Both the position numbers and the translations under genes were made by a program. A stretch of DNA of 34,605 nt from IMG/VR virus record IMGVR_UViG_3300017951_000052, positions 1 to 34,605 of that record; one strand, written 5' to 3'. This DNA is from a virus. The notes under the pieces were generated by a model. The model was not told the origin of the DNA. It ran no database searches and saw only the letters and a list, made by a program, of their open reading frames with translations. Position 1 is the stretch's first letter. Every line of letters starts with the position of its first letter. Shown here piece after piece: positions 14,298 through 21,608 of this stretch.

Positions 14298-14887
14298 TAC
14301 ATTGCCCCTTTCGACTTCATGTTTTCGACGATGCCTGTAATTAACTGGTTCATGTCATCGTCAGATTCGTTGTTTTCGCCAGCCTCGAATGTTGGTGCCG
14401 GTACTCGTCCCTGCTGCCACCCGATAAAAAAGGCGATGGCAATTTTTTCACACGACTCCAGCCGGCTGTCCGCGCTCGCGTCTGGGTATGCGTTATCGCA
14501 TACCGCTTTTGCGGTGAGCATGAACCGAGAAAAGATTTGTGCGGTTTTTTCGTAGTCGAGCTTCTGCGGGGTTGGCCGAGATCCACTAACTTGCGGGGGT
14601 GCCGCCTCCGGCTCTTGGCTCGACGGCTGCCCGGCACGTTCAACCGCCGTTGGCGTAATCCAGTATTGTGTCGTGCCGTTGTATTCGCCCTTTTGTGTCA
14701 TCTTGGCGGTAATAACGTCACCGGCCATAATCGTGCCGTTTGTAGGTCCGTAAGATCCGCCCCACACCGTGCAATAGATGCGCTGTCCGTCCTTCTCAGC
14801 CTTGAAGTTCAAGCCCGACTTGCCGTTCTTAGTCTGAAACTCGTTTGCGTCTGATGTCGCTGTAACTTTCCCGATGTTATCGGCCAC
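14297..14887 (-). CDS. Probable OB-fold protein of the recombination block
   Basis: 196 residues. Residues 1 to about 85 look like a small beta-barrel (FQTKNGKSGLNFKAEKDGQ, RIYCTVWGGSYG, IMAGDVITAKMTQKGEYNG, TTQYWITPTAVE). A Pro/Ser linker and a helical C-terminal half (FMLTAKAVCDNAYP, EKIAIAFFIGWQQG) with acidic stretch follow. It could be a second ssDNA-binding or annealing partner for the YqaJ exonuclease, but no known annealase motif is seen. The GTG at 14887 lies 5 nt past the exonuclease stop; AGAGG is close to the start. Confidence 0.72.
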   Translation of the reverse strand: MADNIGKVTATSDANEFQTKNGKSGLNFKAEKDGQRIYCTVWGGSYGPTNGTIMAGDVITAKMTQKGEYNGTTQYWITPTAVERAGQPSSQEPEAAPPQVSGSRPTPQKLDYEKTAQIFSRFMLTAKAVCDNAYPDASADSRLESCEKIAIAFFIGWQQGRVPAPTFEAGENNESDDDMNQLITGIVENMKSKGAM

Positions 14888-14892
14888 AACCT

Positions 14893-15804
14893 CTACCCCT
14901 CTACGCGACGATTAAGTCGTCTGGTTTTCCTCCCCCGGTACGAATACTTGACGTTCGTGCCGGGTATTCTACCGAAAGCGTTCTCCCCTATCGCATCCTT
15001 AAAGTAATTTTCCGACCTCTGTTTAACCTCTTGCCAATAAGCGATCTGATCTCGCGCTTCCGTCAGTTTTGCGTCATGTTCTGCTGATTCATTACCAAGG
15101 TCTACGGTGCGTTCCTCGTCGTATTGCGTATATCGTGCTTTAATCGCTTCCTTGGTCGTCTCGTGGCCGTCAACCGGAACCGGGATTACGTTTATAACAT
15201 GGTCCCAGAACTTTTTTTCAGCCTCGCGTAGTTGCCCGATGAACCGCTCGTCGCGCGGCACGTAGATGTGCTTATATTTTTGTCCGCCAAGCAGCACGGC
15301 AAAGTAGGCATAACCCGCGCCAGTAATCGCCATGTAGTGATAAACTTGTATGAGGTAGTGTTGAGGTATCGCGCCGTCGTCCCACCAATGCGACGTGTAA
15401 GCCCCGCCGGTCTTGACCTCAAGTATTCCGAGCCGTCCGTGTTCATCGAGGATGTAGCCATCCGGTGTCCCGAGGATGAAATCGTCGGTCGAATCCTGAC
15501 GCAATGACCACGGGGGGTCTTGGTGTACACGCAGCCCCGTGCTCTGCCTGAATACCTCTATGACGTGCGGCTCTAAGGTGCGCCCCCAATATGCGGGTCC
15601 GTAATCCTCGTCCGCCGATGAAGACTCCTCGCAAACCTGTCCTGTCAGTAAGCACCAGAAGTAATACCGGGACATATACGGATTGACGCCGCACGCCTTC
15701 GATGCGCCGGTGCCGGTGATCCCGTTCTCGCGCGCCTGTAGCCACTCGGATTCACTGGAGCACCGTATTAGCCGGCCCCCGATCTTTACCCCAACCTCGT
15801 CCAC
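14893..15804 (-). CDS. YqaJ-family (lambda-type) exonuclease
   Basis: 303 residues. The family pattern is clear: SESEWLQARENGITGTGASK (substrate-site start), YWGRTLEPHVIE (Glu78), ILGTPDGYILD (Asp115) and LGILEVKTGG (Glu129, Lys131), then HYLIQVYHYMAITG. These are the PD-(D/E)xK nuclease residues. Such enzymes resect 5' ends to give single strands for annealing. It is the first gene of the long leftward block; GTG at 15804 is used because no in-frame ATG precedes the conserved part, with AAGGA somewhat far upstream. Confidence 0.92.
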   Translation of the reverse strand: MDEVGVKIGGRLIRCSSESEWLQARENGITGTGASKACGVNPYMSRYYFWCLLTGQVCEESSSADEDYGPAYWGRTLEPHVIEVFRQSTGLRVHQDPPWSLRQDSTDDFILGTPDGYILDEHGRLGILEVKTGGAYTSHWWDDGAIPQHYLIQVYHYMAITGAGYAYFAVLLGGQKYKHIYVPRDERFIGQLREAEKKFWDHVINVIPVPVDGHETTKEAIKARYTQYDEERTVDLGNESAEHDAKLTEARDQIAYWQEVKQRSENYFKDAIGENAFGRIPGTNVKYSYRGRKTRRLNRRVEG

Positions 15805-15901
15805 AGCTCATCATCCTTATTGCACCATCCGGGGTGGGTACAACCTATTTGCCCACAGCCCGATTGATTATCACTATTACGGCGTGAAGTTTTCGCCGCC
15901 A

Positions 15902-16501
15902 ATGTCGCCGCTGCCTAAACAGATGCCGCGCGACCTCGAACGATCATCAGTCTACCAGTGGGAACAAGAAAACTTTTCGGATAGCGAGATTCCTGATCGT
16001 GATTTTGTCCACAGCCTTGTCTATAAGATGTGCGCTGATTATTGCGTGCCCGTGCCGGAAATAAAGTTCATCAAGCGGCCTGATAGCGTCAGGAGTTTCG
16101 GTGGGCCAGCACAGATAAAACTTTCCCCGACAGCCGGGGTGCAGACCTTAATACATGAGTGCTGTCATGTAATAGCCCCGTACTACTGTTATGCACATGG
16201 GGACGTGGAGCCGTGGCACGGCCCTACTTTCAGGCGTCTGCTCTTGACGAATCTCAGCAACTACGATCAGTGGCCGATAAAGAGGGCAGTAATTTCAGCC
16301 CGTGAGTACGAGCTGTCTATAGCCCGTGCGATGTCGTGTCCGATACCGCCGGGGCCAATTCGGCGGCGCACCGCCGCAAGATTCGCTCTTTACCTCGATA
16401 GTGTCGGGGGAATCAACAAAGCGTCGTTTCGAGAACAGATCACCCTACGGTGTTGGCAAGAAGCAGCCGTATGGCGGAACAGTTTGCCAAAAGCACTGTA
16501 A
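15902..16501 (+). CDS. SprT-like zinc metallopeptidase-like protein
   Basis: 199 residues from ATG 15902. It carries HEccH in TLIHECCHVIAP, and a downstream EPWHGPTFRRLLL whose His is the likely third zinc ligand, as in SprT/WSS1-like proteases. Its role could be protein turnover at DNA or virion maturation; neither is shown. The frame is open back to 15683, but that part is antisense to the exonuclease gene and Pro/His/Ser-rich. The start is uncertain: no SD precedes ATG 15902, and a GTG at 15884 is possible. It is transcribed divergently from the leftward block. Confidence 0.78.
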   Translation: MSPLPKQMPRDLERSSVYQWEQENFSDSEIPDRDFVHSLVYKMCADYCVPVPEIKFIKRPDSVRSFGGPAQIKLSPTAGVQTLIHECCHVIAPYYCYAHGDVEPWHGPTFRRLLLTNLSNYDQWPIKRAVISAREYELSIARAMSCPIPPGPIRRRTAARFALYLDSVGGINKASFREQITLRCWQEAAVWRNSLPKAL

Positions 16502-16506
16502 AAGCA

Positions 16507-16534
16507 TTGACACAATGTCCGCGTGGTGTATCTT
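16507..16534 (+). promoter_or_regulatory. Promoter TTGACA-16-TATCTT
   Basis: A perfect -35 hexamer (16507-16512) is followed after 16 bp by TATCTT (16529-16534), 27 bp before the start of the next gene with its AGGAG site. The same 16-bp spacing recurs at 19031, 19441 and 32895. It would drive the tRNA-containing cluster. Confidence 0.6.
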
Positions 16535-16560
16535 GCCCCTGATATTAGGAGCGTGCTGAC

Positions 16561-16740
16561 GTGGTAATCGAAAAAAATCATCAGTGTGACCCGAGTGAGT
16601 CGTGGAACGAGTACGACGCACGAGGGCTTTACTTATGCCGGGTGTGTGTCAAGTGCGAGGAGCAAAAAATGAGGTCTTACCGTCCTGATGTGCTTTCGGA
16701 CCCGCAATATTGGCACGATGAACCTCTGGACGAGGATTGA
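16561..16740 (+). CDS. Conserved small Cys-containing phage protein
   Basis: 59 residues from GTG 16561 behind AGGAG. The core WNEYDARGLYLCRVCVKCEE with a following YRPDVLSDP and an acidic DEPLDED ending matches a small conserved phage protein that I recall from many genomes. Three to four Cys (CRVCVKC) could bind zinc. Its function is unknown. It is the first gene after a good promoter and directly precedes tRNA-Leu. Confidence 0.8.
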   Translation: MVIEKNHQCDPSESWNEYDARGLYLCRVCVKCEEQKMRSYRPDVLSDPQYWHDEPLDED

Positions 16741-16749
16741 CCAATGCGC

Positions 16750-16834
16750 GCCAGAGTGGCGGAACTGGCATACGCAGGGGACTTAAAATCCCCCGGCTTC
16801 GGCCTTGCGGGTTCGAGTCCCGCCTCTGGCACCA
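16750..16834 (+). tRNA. tRNA-Leu (anticodon UAA)
   Basis: A complete 85-nt type II tRNA. The acceptor arms GCCAGAG/CTCTGGC are followed by A and an encoded CCA. The anticodon arm GGGGACTTAAAATCCCC carries TAA, the long variable arm is CGGCTTCGG-like, and the T-arm GCGGGTTCGAGTCCCGC is perfect. It is co-directional with and just after the small Cys protein gene. Confidence 0.97.
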
Positions 16835-16847
16835 ATGAGGGTCTGCT

Positions 16848-17180
16848 GTGAATGACGAACAATTCGATAAGTGGGGTACTTTAGTCCGTGAGGTCCGTAG
16901 TCATGGGCTTGACGCACTGCGTACACTTGATGGATCGTCGGTTTATCTGCGGCTCGTACAAGAGGGCAAGACTACCTCAAGCAAGATAGAAAAAAACATA
17001 GCTCATCGACGGTTCCACCGCGACCGGGATGAGATACCTCACGCTATTGCAAGGATTTGCAATTACGAAAGGCTTCGGTCTATTGCTGGCAGGGGGATCG
17101 TCCGGCGTCTCGGCGCGGACGGGCTTATGGATGATTTAATCAAAGCGCAAGATCGTGTTTGTCCTGTCTGTGGGGAGTGA
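16848..17180 (+). CDS. Hypothetical basic protein with C-terminal CxxC
   Basis: 110 residues, GTG at 16848 with GAGGG upstream. It has a helical middle with many Arg/Lys (SKIEKNIAHRRFHRDRD) and ends DRVCPVCGE, a half zinc-ribbon. No family recognised. It lies between the two tRNA genes and could bind RNA or DNA from its charge, which is only inference. The next gene starts 1 nt after its stop. Confidence 0.7.
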   Translation: MNDEQFDKWGTLVREVRSHGLDALRTLDGSSVYLRLVQEGKTTSSKIEKNIAHRRFHRDRDEIPHAIARICNYERLRSIAGRGIVRRLGADGLMDDLIKAQDRVCPVCGE

Positions 17181-17181
17181 G

Positions 17182-17394
17182 ATGAAAAAGCCAGATCACG
17201 GAACAATCGAGTTTTACCTTTCGTCGGCACAGGCCCTAGCCGCGACCGGCGATTTGCAAGGCGCATCCTCTATGGCCCTCACGGGTCTATACGAAATGAT
17301 GCCCCATGTGCCAGACGATGCGAGGCGTTTTCTTGTGAATCGCATGATGAACGCCGATGATTTATTCGGCCCCAGTGCTCAGGAGTCCTCTTAA
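17182..17394 (+). CDS. Hypothetical small helical protein
   Basis: 70 residues from ATG 17182, SD GGGGAG. The pattern FYLSSAQALAATGDLQGASS, then ALTGLYEMMPHVPDDARRFL, suggests a short TPR-like helical pair. No signal or membrane part. The gene ends 12 nt before the second tRNA. Its function is unknown. Confidence 0.7.
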   Translation: MKKPDHGTIEFYLSSAQALAATGDLQGASSMALTGLYEMMPHVPDDARRFLVNRMMNADDLFGPSAQESS

Positions 17395-17406
17395 CGCTCC
17401 GCGTTA

Positions 17407-17483
17407 GGCCCTGTAGCTCAGTCGGTTAGAGCGGTGGACTCATAATCCATTGGTCGCGGGTTCGAGTCCCGCTGGGGCCACCA
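17407..17483 (+). tRNA. tRNA with CAU anticodon, Ile2-like
   Basis: A complete 77-nt tRNA with encoded CCA. The anticodon loop is CTCATAA (anticodon CAU). Its acceptor (GGCCC...GGGGCC) and GACTCATAATC anticodon region resemble E. coli tRNA-Ile2, whose C34 becomes lysidine and reads AUA, more than elongator tRNA-Met. A phage copy would help translate AUA codons. Met identity cannot be excluded by eye; the lysidine synthetase would be from the host. Confidence 0.93.
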
Positions 17484-17548
17484 ATTTTAACGAATAATTC
17501 CTTGTGCTTGATACAAACGTGCCTAATTTAGAGGCACGAGGTTGAAAG

Positions 17549-17842
17549 ATGAACTACAAGGAAAGTATGAGCGATTACGAATCACTGTGGGGCTTGGGCT
17601 ACGACCCGGAGGTCTGGTCAGAGCAGCGGGGTTCGTGCGAAGACGGATACCGGCTGCTGTTGTGGCACAGCGCGGACTTCGGTCGGCGTCTTTTCGCCCG
17701 CAAGTCACCGTTGAAATGGCGGCGAAAGGAAGACGGGTGGGTGGATTGTTCCGTGAGGGAGTGCATGGCTCTTGAAGCCTCATTCAATGTGTCTAGGAAG
17801 GCGGGACTTTTCCGTTCAGAGGGAGGTGATTTCAGTGAATGA
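17549..17842 (+). CDS. Hypothetical small protein after tRNA
   Basis: 97 residues; ATG 17549 with GAGG 7 nt ahead. The overlapping frame from 17542 lacks such a site. The sequence is Trp- and Arg-rich (ESLWGLGYDPEVWSEQRG, RRLFARKSPLKWRRKEDG) with three Cys. Not recognised. Its stop overlaps the next start by 8 nt (GTGAATGA). Confidence 0.65.
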   Translation: MNYKESMSDYESLWGLGYDPEVWSEQRGSCEDGYRLLLWHSADFGRRLFARKSPLKWRRKEDGWVDCSVRECMALEASFNVSRKAGLFRSEGGDFSE

Positions 17843-18098
17843 TTCTGCCGCTAAAATCGGGCCGAAGCCGATTACTGTGGTCAATGATAGATACGCCGAT
17901 CTTTTCGAGGCGTGCCGCAAGTTTGCGGTTGTCCACGGCCTGATCCGTAAGCACGACAAGTTCAATACGGGCATACGGCAAAGGAACCTGATTGAGCAGG
18001 TGGTCGGCATCATTACCGACAGGCAACTAACGGATAAAATCTCATCTGAGGTGGTTTCCTCGCGTCAAAAACTGCACGAGGCGATGTCCGCCCTATAG
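17835..18098 (+). CDS. Hypothetical small helical protein
   Basis: 87 residues from GTG 17835 with a good SD (GGGAGGTGA, 8 nt). Sequence features include DLFEACRKFAVVHGLIRK and NLIEQVVGIITDRQLTDKI, both helical. No family recognised. It converges with the leftward gene that ends at 18093, overlapping it by 6 nt; no terminator is visible at this junction. Confidence 0.7.
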   Translation: MNDSAAKIGPKPITVVNDRYADLFEACRKFAVVHGLIRKHDKFNTGIRQRNLIEQVVGIITDRQLTDKISSEVVSSRQKLHEAMSAL

Positions 18099-18734
18099 GC
18101 GGGCACCGACCCTCGTGACGTATCCGATGAACCCCTCGCCATCCTCGGGCAGTGGTAAAAGTCCGGGTTGTTTCCAGTCCTCGGCTACGGGTAGGTTCTT
18201 GTCAACATCTCGTACCGGGGTCAATGCCATGTCATACGGGATTTCGACCTCGGAATCCCTGAAAGCCTGACCCCAGTCGCACGTACAGATCACTGGTACT
18301 CGCCAGACGTTCGGGTTGATTTGCGGCCACATCGCCATGAACGCCGATTGGCTGTACAGGGCGTAGTCACGGCTTTCCTCGGGATTCCTCAATGCCGTGA
18401 CCATGCCGACATTCTGACACACCGAGCAATGAGTCTTCGGCTTGCGCTTCTTGCTGATTTCATCGACCAGCGCTTCCTCGAACTCTCGTTTGCCGACTCG
18501 CCAGTTGCTCGGCAACCCTGATAACTTCTCGATTGCCGCGAGTACGATGTCCTGATCTTTGCCGCCGTTGTCGGCGTGCTTCTGGCACACTCGCCAGAAA
18601 ACGAAGTGCGCCTCTGAACAATCGTTGCGCCCAAAGGCCCAGTCGCGCACAGCGTTGTAGAACCACCCCGGAGATTTGTTGCCCGCGTCGCTTTCTACGC
18701 TCTCAAGTTCGTCGTCTATGCCGTCCCAACTCAT
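18093..18734 (-). CDS. Hypothetical protein with zinc-knuckle Cys, leftward
   Basis: 213 residues, ATG 18734, weak SD. N-terminal acidic region, then FYNAVRDWAFGRNDCSEAHF, then VGKREFEEALVDEISKKRKP, then a Cys cluster THCSVCQNVGM with a later CTC, and Pro-rich C-terminus. The arrangement (helical domain followed by a CxxC..CxC ribbon) is reminiscent of phage replication-initiation or helicase-loader-like proteins, but similarity is not clear enough to assign. It is the only leftward gene in this stretch, next to an AT-rich palindrome-bearing gap. Confidence 0.72.
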   Translation of the reverse strand: MSWDGIDDELESVESDAGNKSPGWFYNAVRDWAFGRNDCSEAHFVFWRVCQKHADNGGKDQDIVLAAIEKLSGLPSNWRVGKREFEEALVDEISKKRKPKTHCSVCQNVGMVTALRNPEESRDYALYSQSAFMAMWPQINPNVWRVPVICTCDWGQAFRDSEVEIPYDMALTPVRDVDKNLPVAEDWKQPGLLPLPEDGEGFIGYVTRVGARL

Positions 18735-19030
18735 GTCTCGGTTCGTTCCCTACGGACAGACCTTTAGCCTAACAGCCTTTAGCTATAGCTAAATTAAACT
18801 AAATACTGTCTCTTGTCTGTATTCACTATTGAAAATAAGTTTTTACTAAATTAGCTAATCGGCACTACGTGCCGACTAAGTAACTAATAAGAAATATGTG
18901 AATGAATAAAAGCTATCTGTCAAGACCTCTACGCACAGTCCTTGATTTCATTACGTTTTTTCGATTTTGACTTCGCGTTGTCAAAAAGGCCGAATCCGCA
19001 CGTTTATGCTGTCTTTTGGTTGTGAAAGTC
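18735..19030. promoter_or_regulatory. AT-rich intergenic region with several palindromes
   Basis: No gene is seen here. The region is far more AT-rich than its surroundings and holds perfect dyads: TTTAGCTATAGCTAAA (18778-18793), ATTAGCTAAT (18850-18859), TCGGCAC/GTGCCGA with 3-nt loop (18859-18875) and TTTTGAC/GTCAAAA with 8-nt loop (18965-18971 with 18980-18986). A leftward TTGACA (18918-18923) with weak -10 could serve the 18734 gene. It separates divergent genes and precedes an RHH regulator, so an operator array or a replication origin are both reasonable readings. Confidence 0.5.
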
Positions 19031-19058
19031 TTGACATTATGGCGCGTGATACTACTTT
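19031..19058 (+). promoter_or_regulatory. Promoter TTGACA-16-TACTTT
   Basis: TTGACA at 19031-19036, 16-bp spacer, TACTTT at 19053-19058. It lies 33 bp before the RHH gene start, leaving room for the AGGAGG site, and belongs to the recurring 16-bp-spacer family. Confidence 0.65.
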
Positions 19059-19090
19059 ATGCACACATAAAAACTCAGGAGGTAATTGAG

Positions 19091-19423
19091 GTGCCGAGAG
19101 TCAAGAAACCCGGTGCGGACGAAAAGATGCTCGTACAGATTCCGTTGACGGAATGTATGTTCAACCGTCTCGATGAGAAATGCCGTGAGGATGTGCGATC
19201 ACGAACGAAGATGCTTGAGGCTCTGGTCCGAACAGGCGTGAGGCAGTATGAATCAGGCTCCGAGCTGAATATCCCCAAAAGAGACAGCGGGGAAAAAGTG
19301 CTCGGCGTGTGGACTCGGCTAGACCCCGAGACGGTCAGCCGCGTCAACGAGCTTGCCGCCGATGACGACAGGCCGAGAACGGCGTTCCTGTCACGTCTGG
19401 TTAGTGCGATGCTCACAGCATGA
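19091..19423 (+). CDS. Tandem ribbon-helix-helix DNA-binding regulator
   Basis: 110 residues from GTG 19091, chosen for its strong SD (AGGAGG). Two similar units follow each other: KMLVQIPLTECMFNRLDEKC with RSRTKMLEALVRTGVRQY, then GVWTRLDPETVSRVNELAAD with RPRTAFLSRLVSAML. Each has the beta-strand, helix, turn (R-S/P-R-T), helix plan of MetJ/Arc-type RHH domains, so one chain could supply a whole DNA-binding unit. It probably regulates nearby phage promoters, perhaps through the palindromes upstream. An earlier open frame to 19016 lacks an SD and would cross the promoter. Confidence 0.82.
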   Translation: MPRVKKPGADEKMLVQIPLTECMFNRLDEKCREDVRSRTKMLEALVRTGVRQYESGSELNIPKRDSGEKVLGVWTRLDPETVSRVNELAADDDRPRTAFLSRLVSAMLTA

Positions 19424-19440
19424 AAAATAACAACTAGACC

Positions 19441-19468
19441 TTGACTTGTGCGTAACAATCTATAGTTT
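19441..19468 (+). promoter_or_regulatory. Promoter TTGACT-16-TAGTTT
   Basis: TTGACT at 19441-19446, 16-bp spacer, TAGTTT at 19463-19468. It lies between the RHH gene and the HTH gene at 19511 and matches the recurring promoter form. Confidence 0.55.
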
Positions 19469-19510
19469 GTTTGTCGCTACGAGCAAATCGAATTACTGCC
19501 GAGGTTCTGT

Positions 19511-19993
19511 ATGTCAGATTCAGAGACAATGATTACGCCCGATGAGTTCTTTTGCCAGAGGTTTGCTGACCTCTACGATTCACTCACGAAAAACCACAAC
19601 CTGTCCCGCAAAGACGTGTGCTCGCTGATCGGCGTGTCGCACGGCACGCTGGACAACTGGCGCTACGGACGAACGTGCCCTAGTGGCGAGGACAACGAGT
19701 TTCGGAAAAAGTCCGAAAGTCTTTTCGTCCAGCATCAGATCGAGCTGCCGACTGAGCATCGTAAGCTCGCCGCTTCGTCGGCACGTAAGCCGAAGAAGGC
19801 TAAGCGCAAGTCCGAGGACCAGCCCCGACAGTCCGCCAAGACGATTCGGCTCAAGATTGGGGGTGCGAAATCGTCCTCTGTCGGCACGCTACAGGGCACC
19901 TTCGGCGGCAAGGATGGGTTCGAGGGCACGCTTACCTTGAACAAGGCTCAGGCGATGGCACTGATGCAGGAATTACTGAGTCAGTGCGTCTAG
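19511..19993 (+). CDS. HTH (XRE-like) DNA-binding protein with basic linker
   Basis: 160 residues, ATG 19511 with GAGG about 10 nt ahead. An N-terminal HTH is visible: FADLYDSLTKNHNLSRKDVC, then SLIGVSHGTLDNWRYGRTCP. Then comes a Lys/Arg/Ser-rich linker (SARKPKKAKRKSEDQPRQ) and a compact C-terminal beta-rich region (GTLQGTFGGKDGFEGTLTLN). It is likely a repressor or nucleoid-like regulator; the two-domain layout suggests a dimerisation part at the C-terminus. It follows its own promoter and precedes a highly structured untranslated stretch. Confidence 0.78.
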   Translation: MSDSETMITPDEFFCQRFADLYDSLTKNHNLSRKDVCSLIGVSHGTLDNWRYGRTCPSGEDNEFRKKSESLFVQHQIELPTEHRKLAASSARKPKKAKRKSEDQPRQSAKTIRLKIGGAKSSSVGTLQGTFGGKDGFEGTLTLNKAQAMALMQELLSQCV

Positions 19994-19997
19994 GCTT

Positions 19998-20170
19998 GGT
20001 GGTGGTGAGGGCGGGTTATCCAAGAGGGGGTTCGCCACGGTCCTTCCAGTCGGTCCTCACCGCCACCTCCCGTTCCAACCCCGTGAGAGGCGGCTTATGC
20101 ACCCACCGCCGTCGTCTCTCACGCCGAGGCCCCTCGGCTCAGCACCCGCGAAGCGCATGAGCCGAGGGGC
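19998..20170 (+). ncRNA. Candidate structured RNA with three large hairpins
   Basis: The gap between the HTH gene and the gene at 20369 contains nested inverted repeats. Stem 1: GGTGGTGGTGAGG (19998-20010) with CCTCACCGCCACC (20055-20067), 12 of 13 pairs plus a G-T. Stem 2: CGTGAGAG (20082-20089) with CTCTCACG (20116-20123), enclosing GGCGG/CCGCC. Stem 3: GCCCCTCGGCTC (20129-20140) with GAGCCGAGGGGC (20159-20170), or the alternative GCCGAGG/CCTCGGC (20123-20129 with 20132-20138). No credible coding frame fills it. The rest to 20368 has a CTGTCAG/CTGACAG dyad (20327-20358). Whether it is a separate RNA or a leader is open. Confidence 0.5.
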
Positions 20171-20368
20171 AGTCACCCACTACGTAGTCACTCGCTACGG
20201 CCCCGAACGGGGACAAGTGACAATCACCCGCCACCCGCGCTACCTATCCTCGCTGCCTGTCGAACGTATCGGAGTCTGCGATTGGTTTTTGCCGTCTGAC
20301 TCGTTAAATCTAGCATATTCGGTCCTGTCAGACTTTACAGACAATGCCCTGACAGAACTCAGTTGCTT

Positions 20369-20731
20369 ATGGCTGGCAAGAAACGCATTGATCTCATCGA
20401 GACGCCCGTTCCTGACGATCACGAGGGACCAGTTGTCGATGGCCTTGACGCAGACATAGATATTTTCCTCGATGCCGTCGAGGATGACGAGCTAGACCTT
20501 GAGTTGATCGTTGATGAGGATGATGAGGACGTGCGGCGGATACCAATTCGAGACTACTTACTTTTCGATACAAACTGGCAGTTGCGCCGTTGGCGTAGCT
20601 TTCTAGCAGAACTCAGGCAACGCTACCCTGACCTGTCACACAATGGCGAGCGGGTGGTTAAGTACCTCAACGACACCTACGGTACGATCAACCAAAACTC
20701 ACGTCCCGGAAAAAATAAAGATCAGGATTGA
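20369..20731 (+). CDS. Acidic hypothetical protein
   Basis: 120 residues from ATG 20369 (MAGKKRIDLIETP). Residues 15-60 are extremely acidic (for example DADIDIFLDAVEDDELDLEL and VDEDDEDV), followed by a basic helical part (WQLRRWRSFLAELRQRYPD). An acidic half with a DNA-like charge pattern may serve as a decoy or protein-interaction segment; that is speculation. The SD is poor. The stop overlaps the next ATG as TGATG. Not recognised. Confidence 0.68.
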   Translation: MAGKKRIDLIETPVPDDHEGPVVDGLDADIDIFLDAVEDDELDLELIVDEDDEDVRRIPIRDYLLFDTNWQLRRWRSFLAELRQRYPDLSHNGERVVKYLNDTYGTINQNSRPGKNKDQD

Positions 20732-21009
20732 TGACTGTGCGTTTCCTCGTCGTTAAAGCACTCTTGTCTGTGCAAAATATCTTGGGTCTGTTACAAGACC
20801 AACTGGCTCAGGGGCGAACCGAACTCGATACGTTGGTATGTGACCACGTATGGAACACCCAATGCCCCAACTGCCCGCCGGTTCATGCACGCTGTACAAA
20901 TTGCGACACGTTCTGGCCGGTGTTCGTTTTTCGGTATCTGCAAGAAATAAAGAATAGAACCACCTTATGTCCGAGGTGCAGGAGGTTTAGTGATGGGGAA
21001 ACGATATAG
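20731..21009 (+). CDS. Small zinc-binding protein
   Basis: 92 residues from ATG 20731 with AGGA upstream, coupled to the previous stop. The N-terminus is hydrophobic and helical (VRFLVVKALLSVQNILGLL). Cys pairs follow: CDHVWNTQCPNCPPVHARCT, NCDTFWP, and a C-terminal LCPRCRRF. This is enough for two zinc sites. It may bind nucleic acid or a host protein. The end overlaps the next HTH gene by 17 nt. Confidence 0.72.
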   Translation: MTVRFLVVKALLSVQNILGLLQDQLAQGRTELDTLVCDHVWNTQCPNCPPVHARCTNCDTFWPVFVFRYLQEIKNRTTLCPRCRRFSDGETI

Positions 21010-21250
21010 GGGCAAGTGGAACAACTCACTCGCGTACACGATGGAAGAAACTGAAATCACCTGTAGCGAGATCGCCCGGCGTAGTGAGGGAAAGATTCAT
21101 CATTCGTCCGTGGTGCGTATTCGTGACGGCAAGTGGATGCCGAACGTGCAGGACGCCATGACAATCGCCAATGCCATCGGCAAGTCCATCGAGGAAACTT
21201 TCTTCAACCCCGATGGTATCCTTGACCTCGAAGACGAACGAGGTGAGTAG
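20993..21250 (+). CDS. XRE-family HTH regulator
   Basis: 85 residues, ATG 20993 with GGAGG 7 nt ahead (a GTG at 20990 is less well placed). The Cro/cI-type pattern is clear: LAYTMEETEITCSEIARRSE, then IHHSSVVRIRDGKWMPN, then VQDAMTIANAIGKSIEETF. It resembles phage repressors or antirepressor-type single-domain regulators. It lies among small early-type genes and could control the local promoters. Confidence 0.82.
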   Translation: MGKRYRGKWNNSLAYTMEETEITCSEIARRSEGKIHHSSVVRIRDGKWMPNVQDAMTIANAIGKSIEETFFNPDGILDLEDERGE

Positions 21251-21251
21251 A

Positions 21252-21608
21252 GTGAGACTAAAGGCACGGGTCGCGGATCTTGAGGAACAACTGAACACGT
21301 TGCGCGGGCGCGTCTCGCAGAACGAAATGTTCGATGCGCGGAACATGGCTCAGTCGCAGTCGAACGAGGACCAGATCAAGGAGGTCAGAACTCGGATGTG
21401 GCCGTTATTCGCTCTCGGTGAACAGGGGAATAACGAGTTACTGAGAACTGTACGTGACCTACAGGACGCTGTTGCTAACTTTCCTAACAACCTCGTCGAG
21501 ATCAACGGTGTCGTTGATGCGCTTAGGGCCGCTGTAGTGGAGCTGAAGGATGAAATCTCGGTCATCAACCGAGCGCTGAAGTCCAAGCCTACTGGACAGA
21601 AGAAATGA
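21252..21608 (+). CDS. Coiled-coil protein
   Basis: 118 residues from GTG 21252 behind GAGG. Heptad-like repeats run through it: RLKARVADLEEQLNTLRGRV, then EQGNNELLRTVRDLQDAVAN, then VVDALRAAVVELKDEISVIN. It resembles in style the short coiled-coil protein at 26601-26828. Function unknown; oligomer formation is likely. The gene is joined to the next by ATGA. Confidence 0.72.
   Translation: MRLKARVADLEEQLNTLRGRVSQNEMFDARNMAQSQSNEDQIKEVRTRMWPLFALGEQGNNELLRTVRDLQDAVANFPNNLVEINGVVDALRAAVVELKDEISVINRALKSKPTGQKK

Noticed and set aside
15683-15901. N-terminal extension of the SprT-like gene
   Set aside because: Antisense to the exonuclease gene, of non-protein-like composition and lacking an SD.
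16677-16862. Leftward frame containing EAGLEPARPKPGDFKSPA
   Set aside because: It is antisense to tRNA-Leu; this peptide is a well-known false gene from tRNA genes.
20097-20459. Rightward open frame of 120 codons
   Set aside because: It runs through the structured hairpins and overlaps the better-supported 20369-20731 gene in another frame; Pro/Arg/Ser-rich and without SD.
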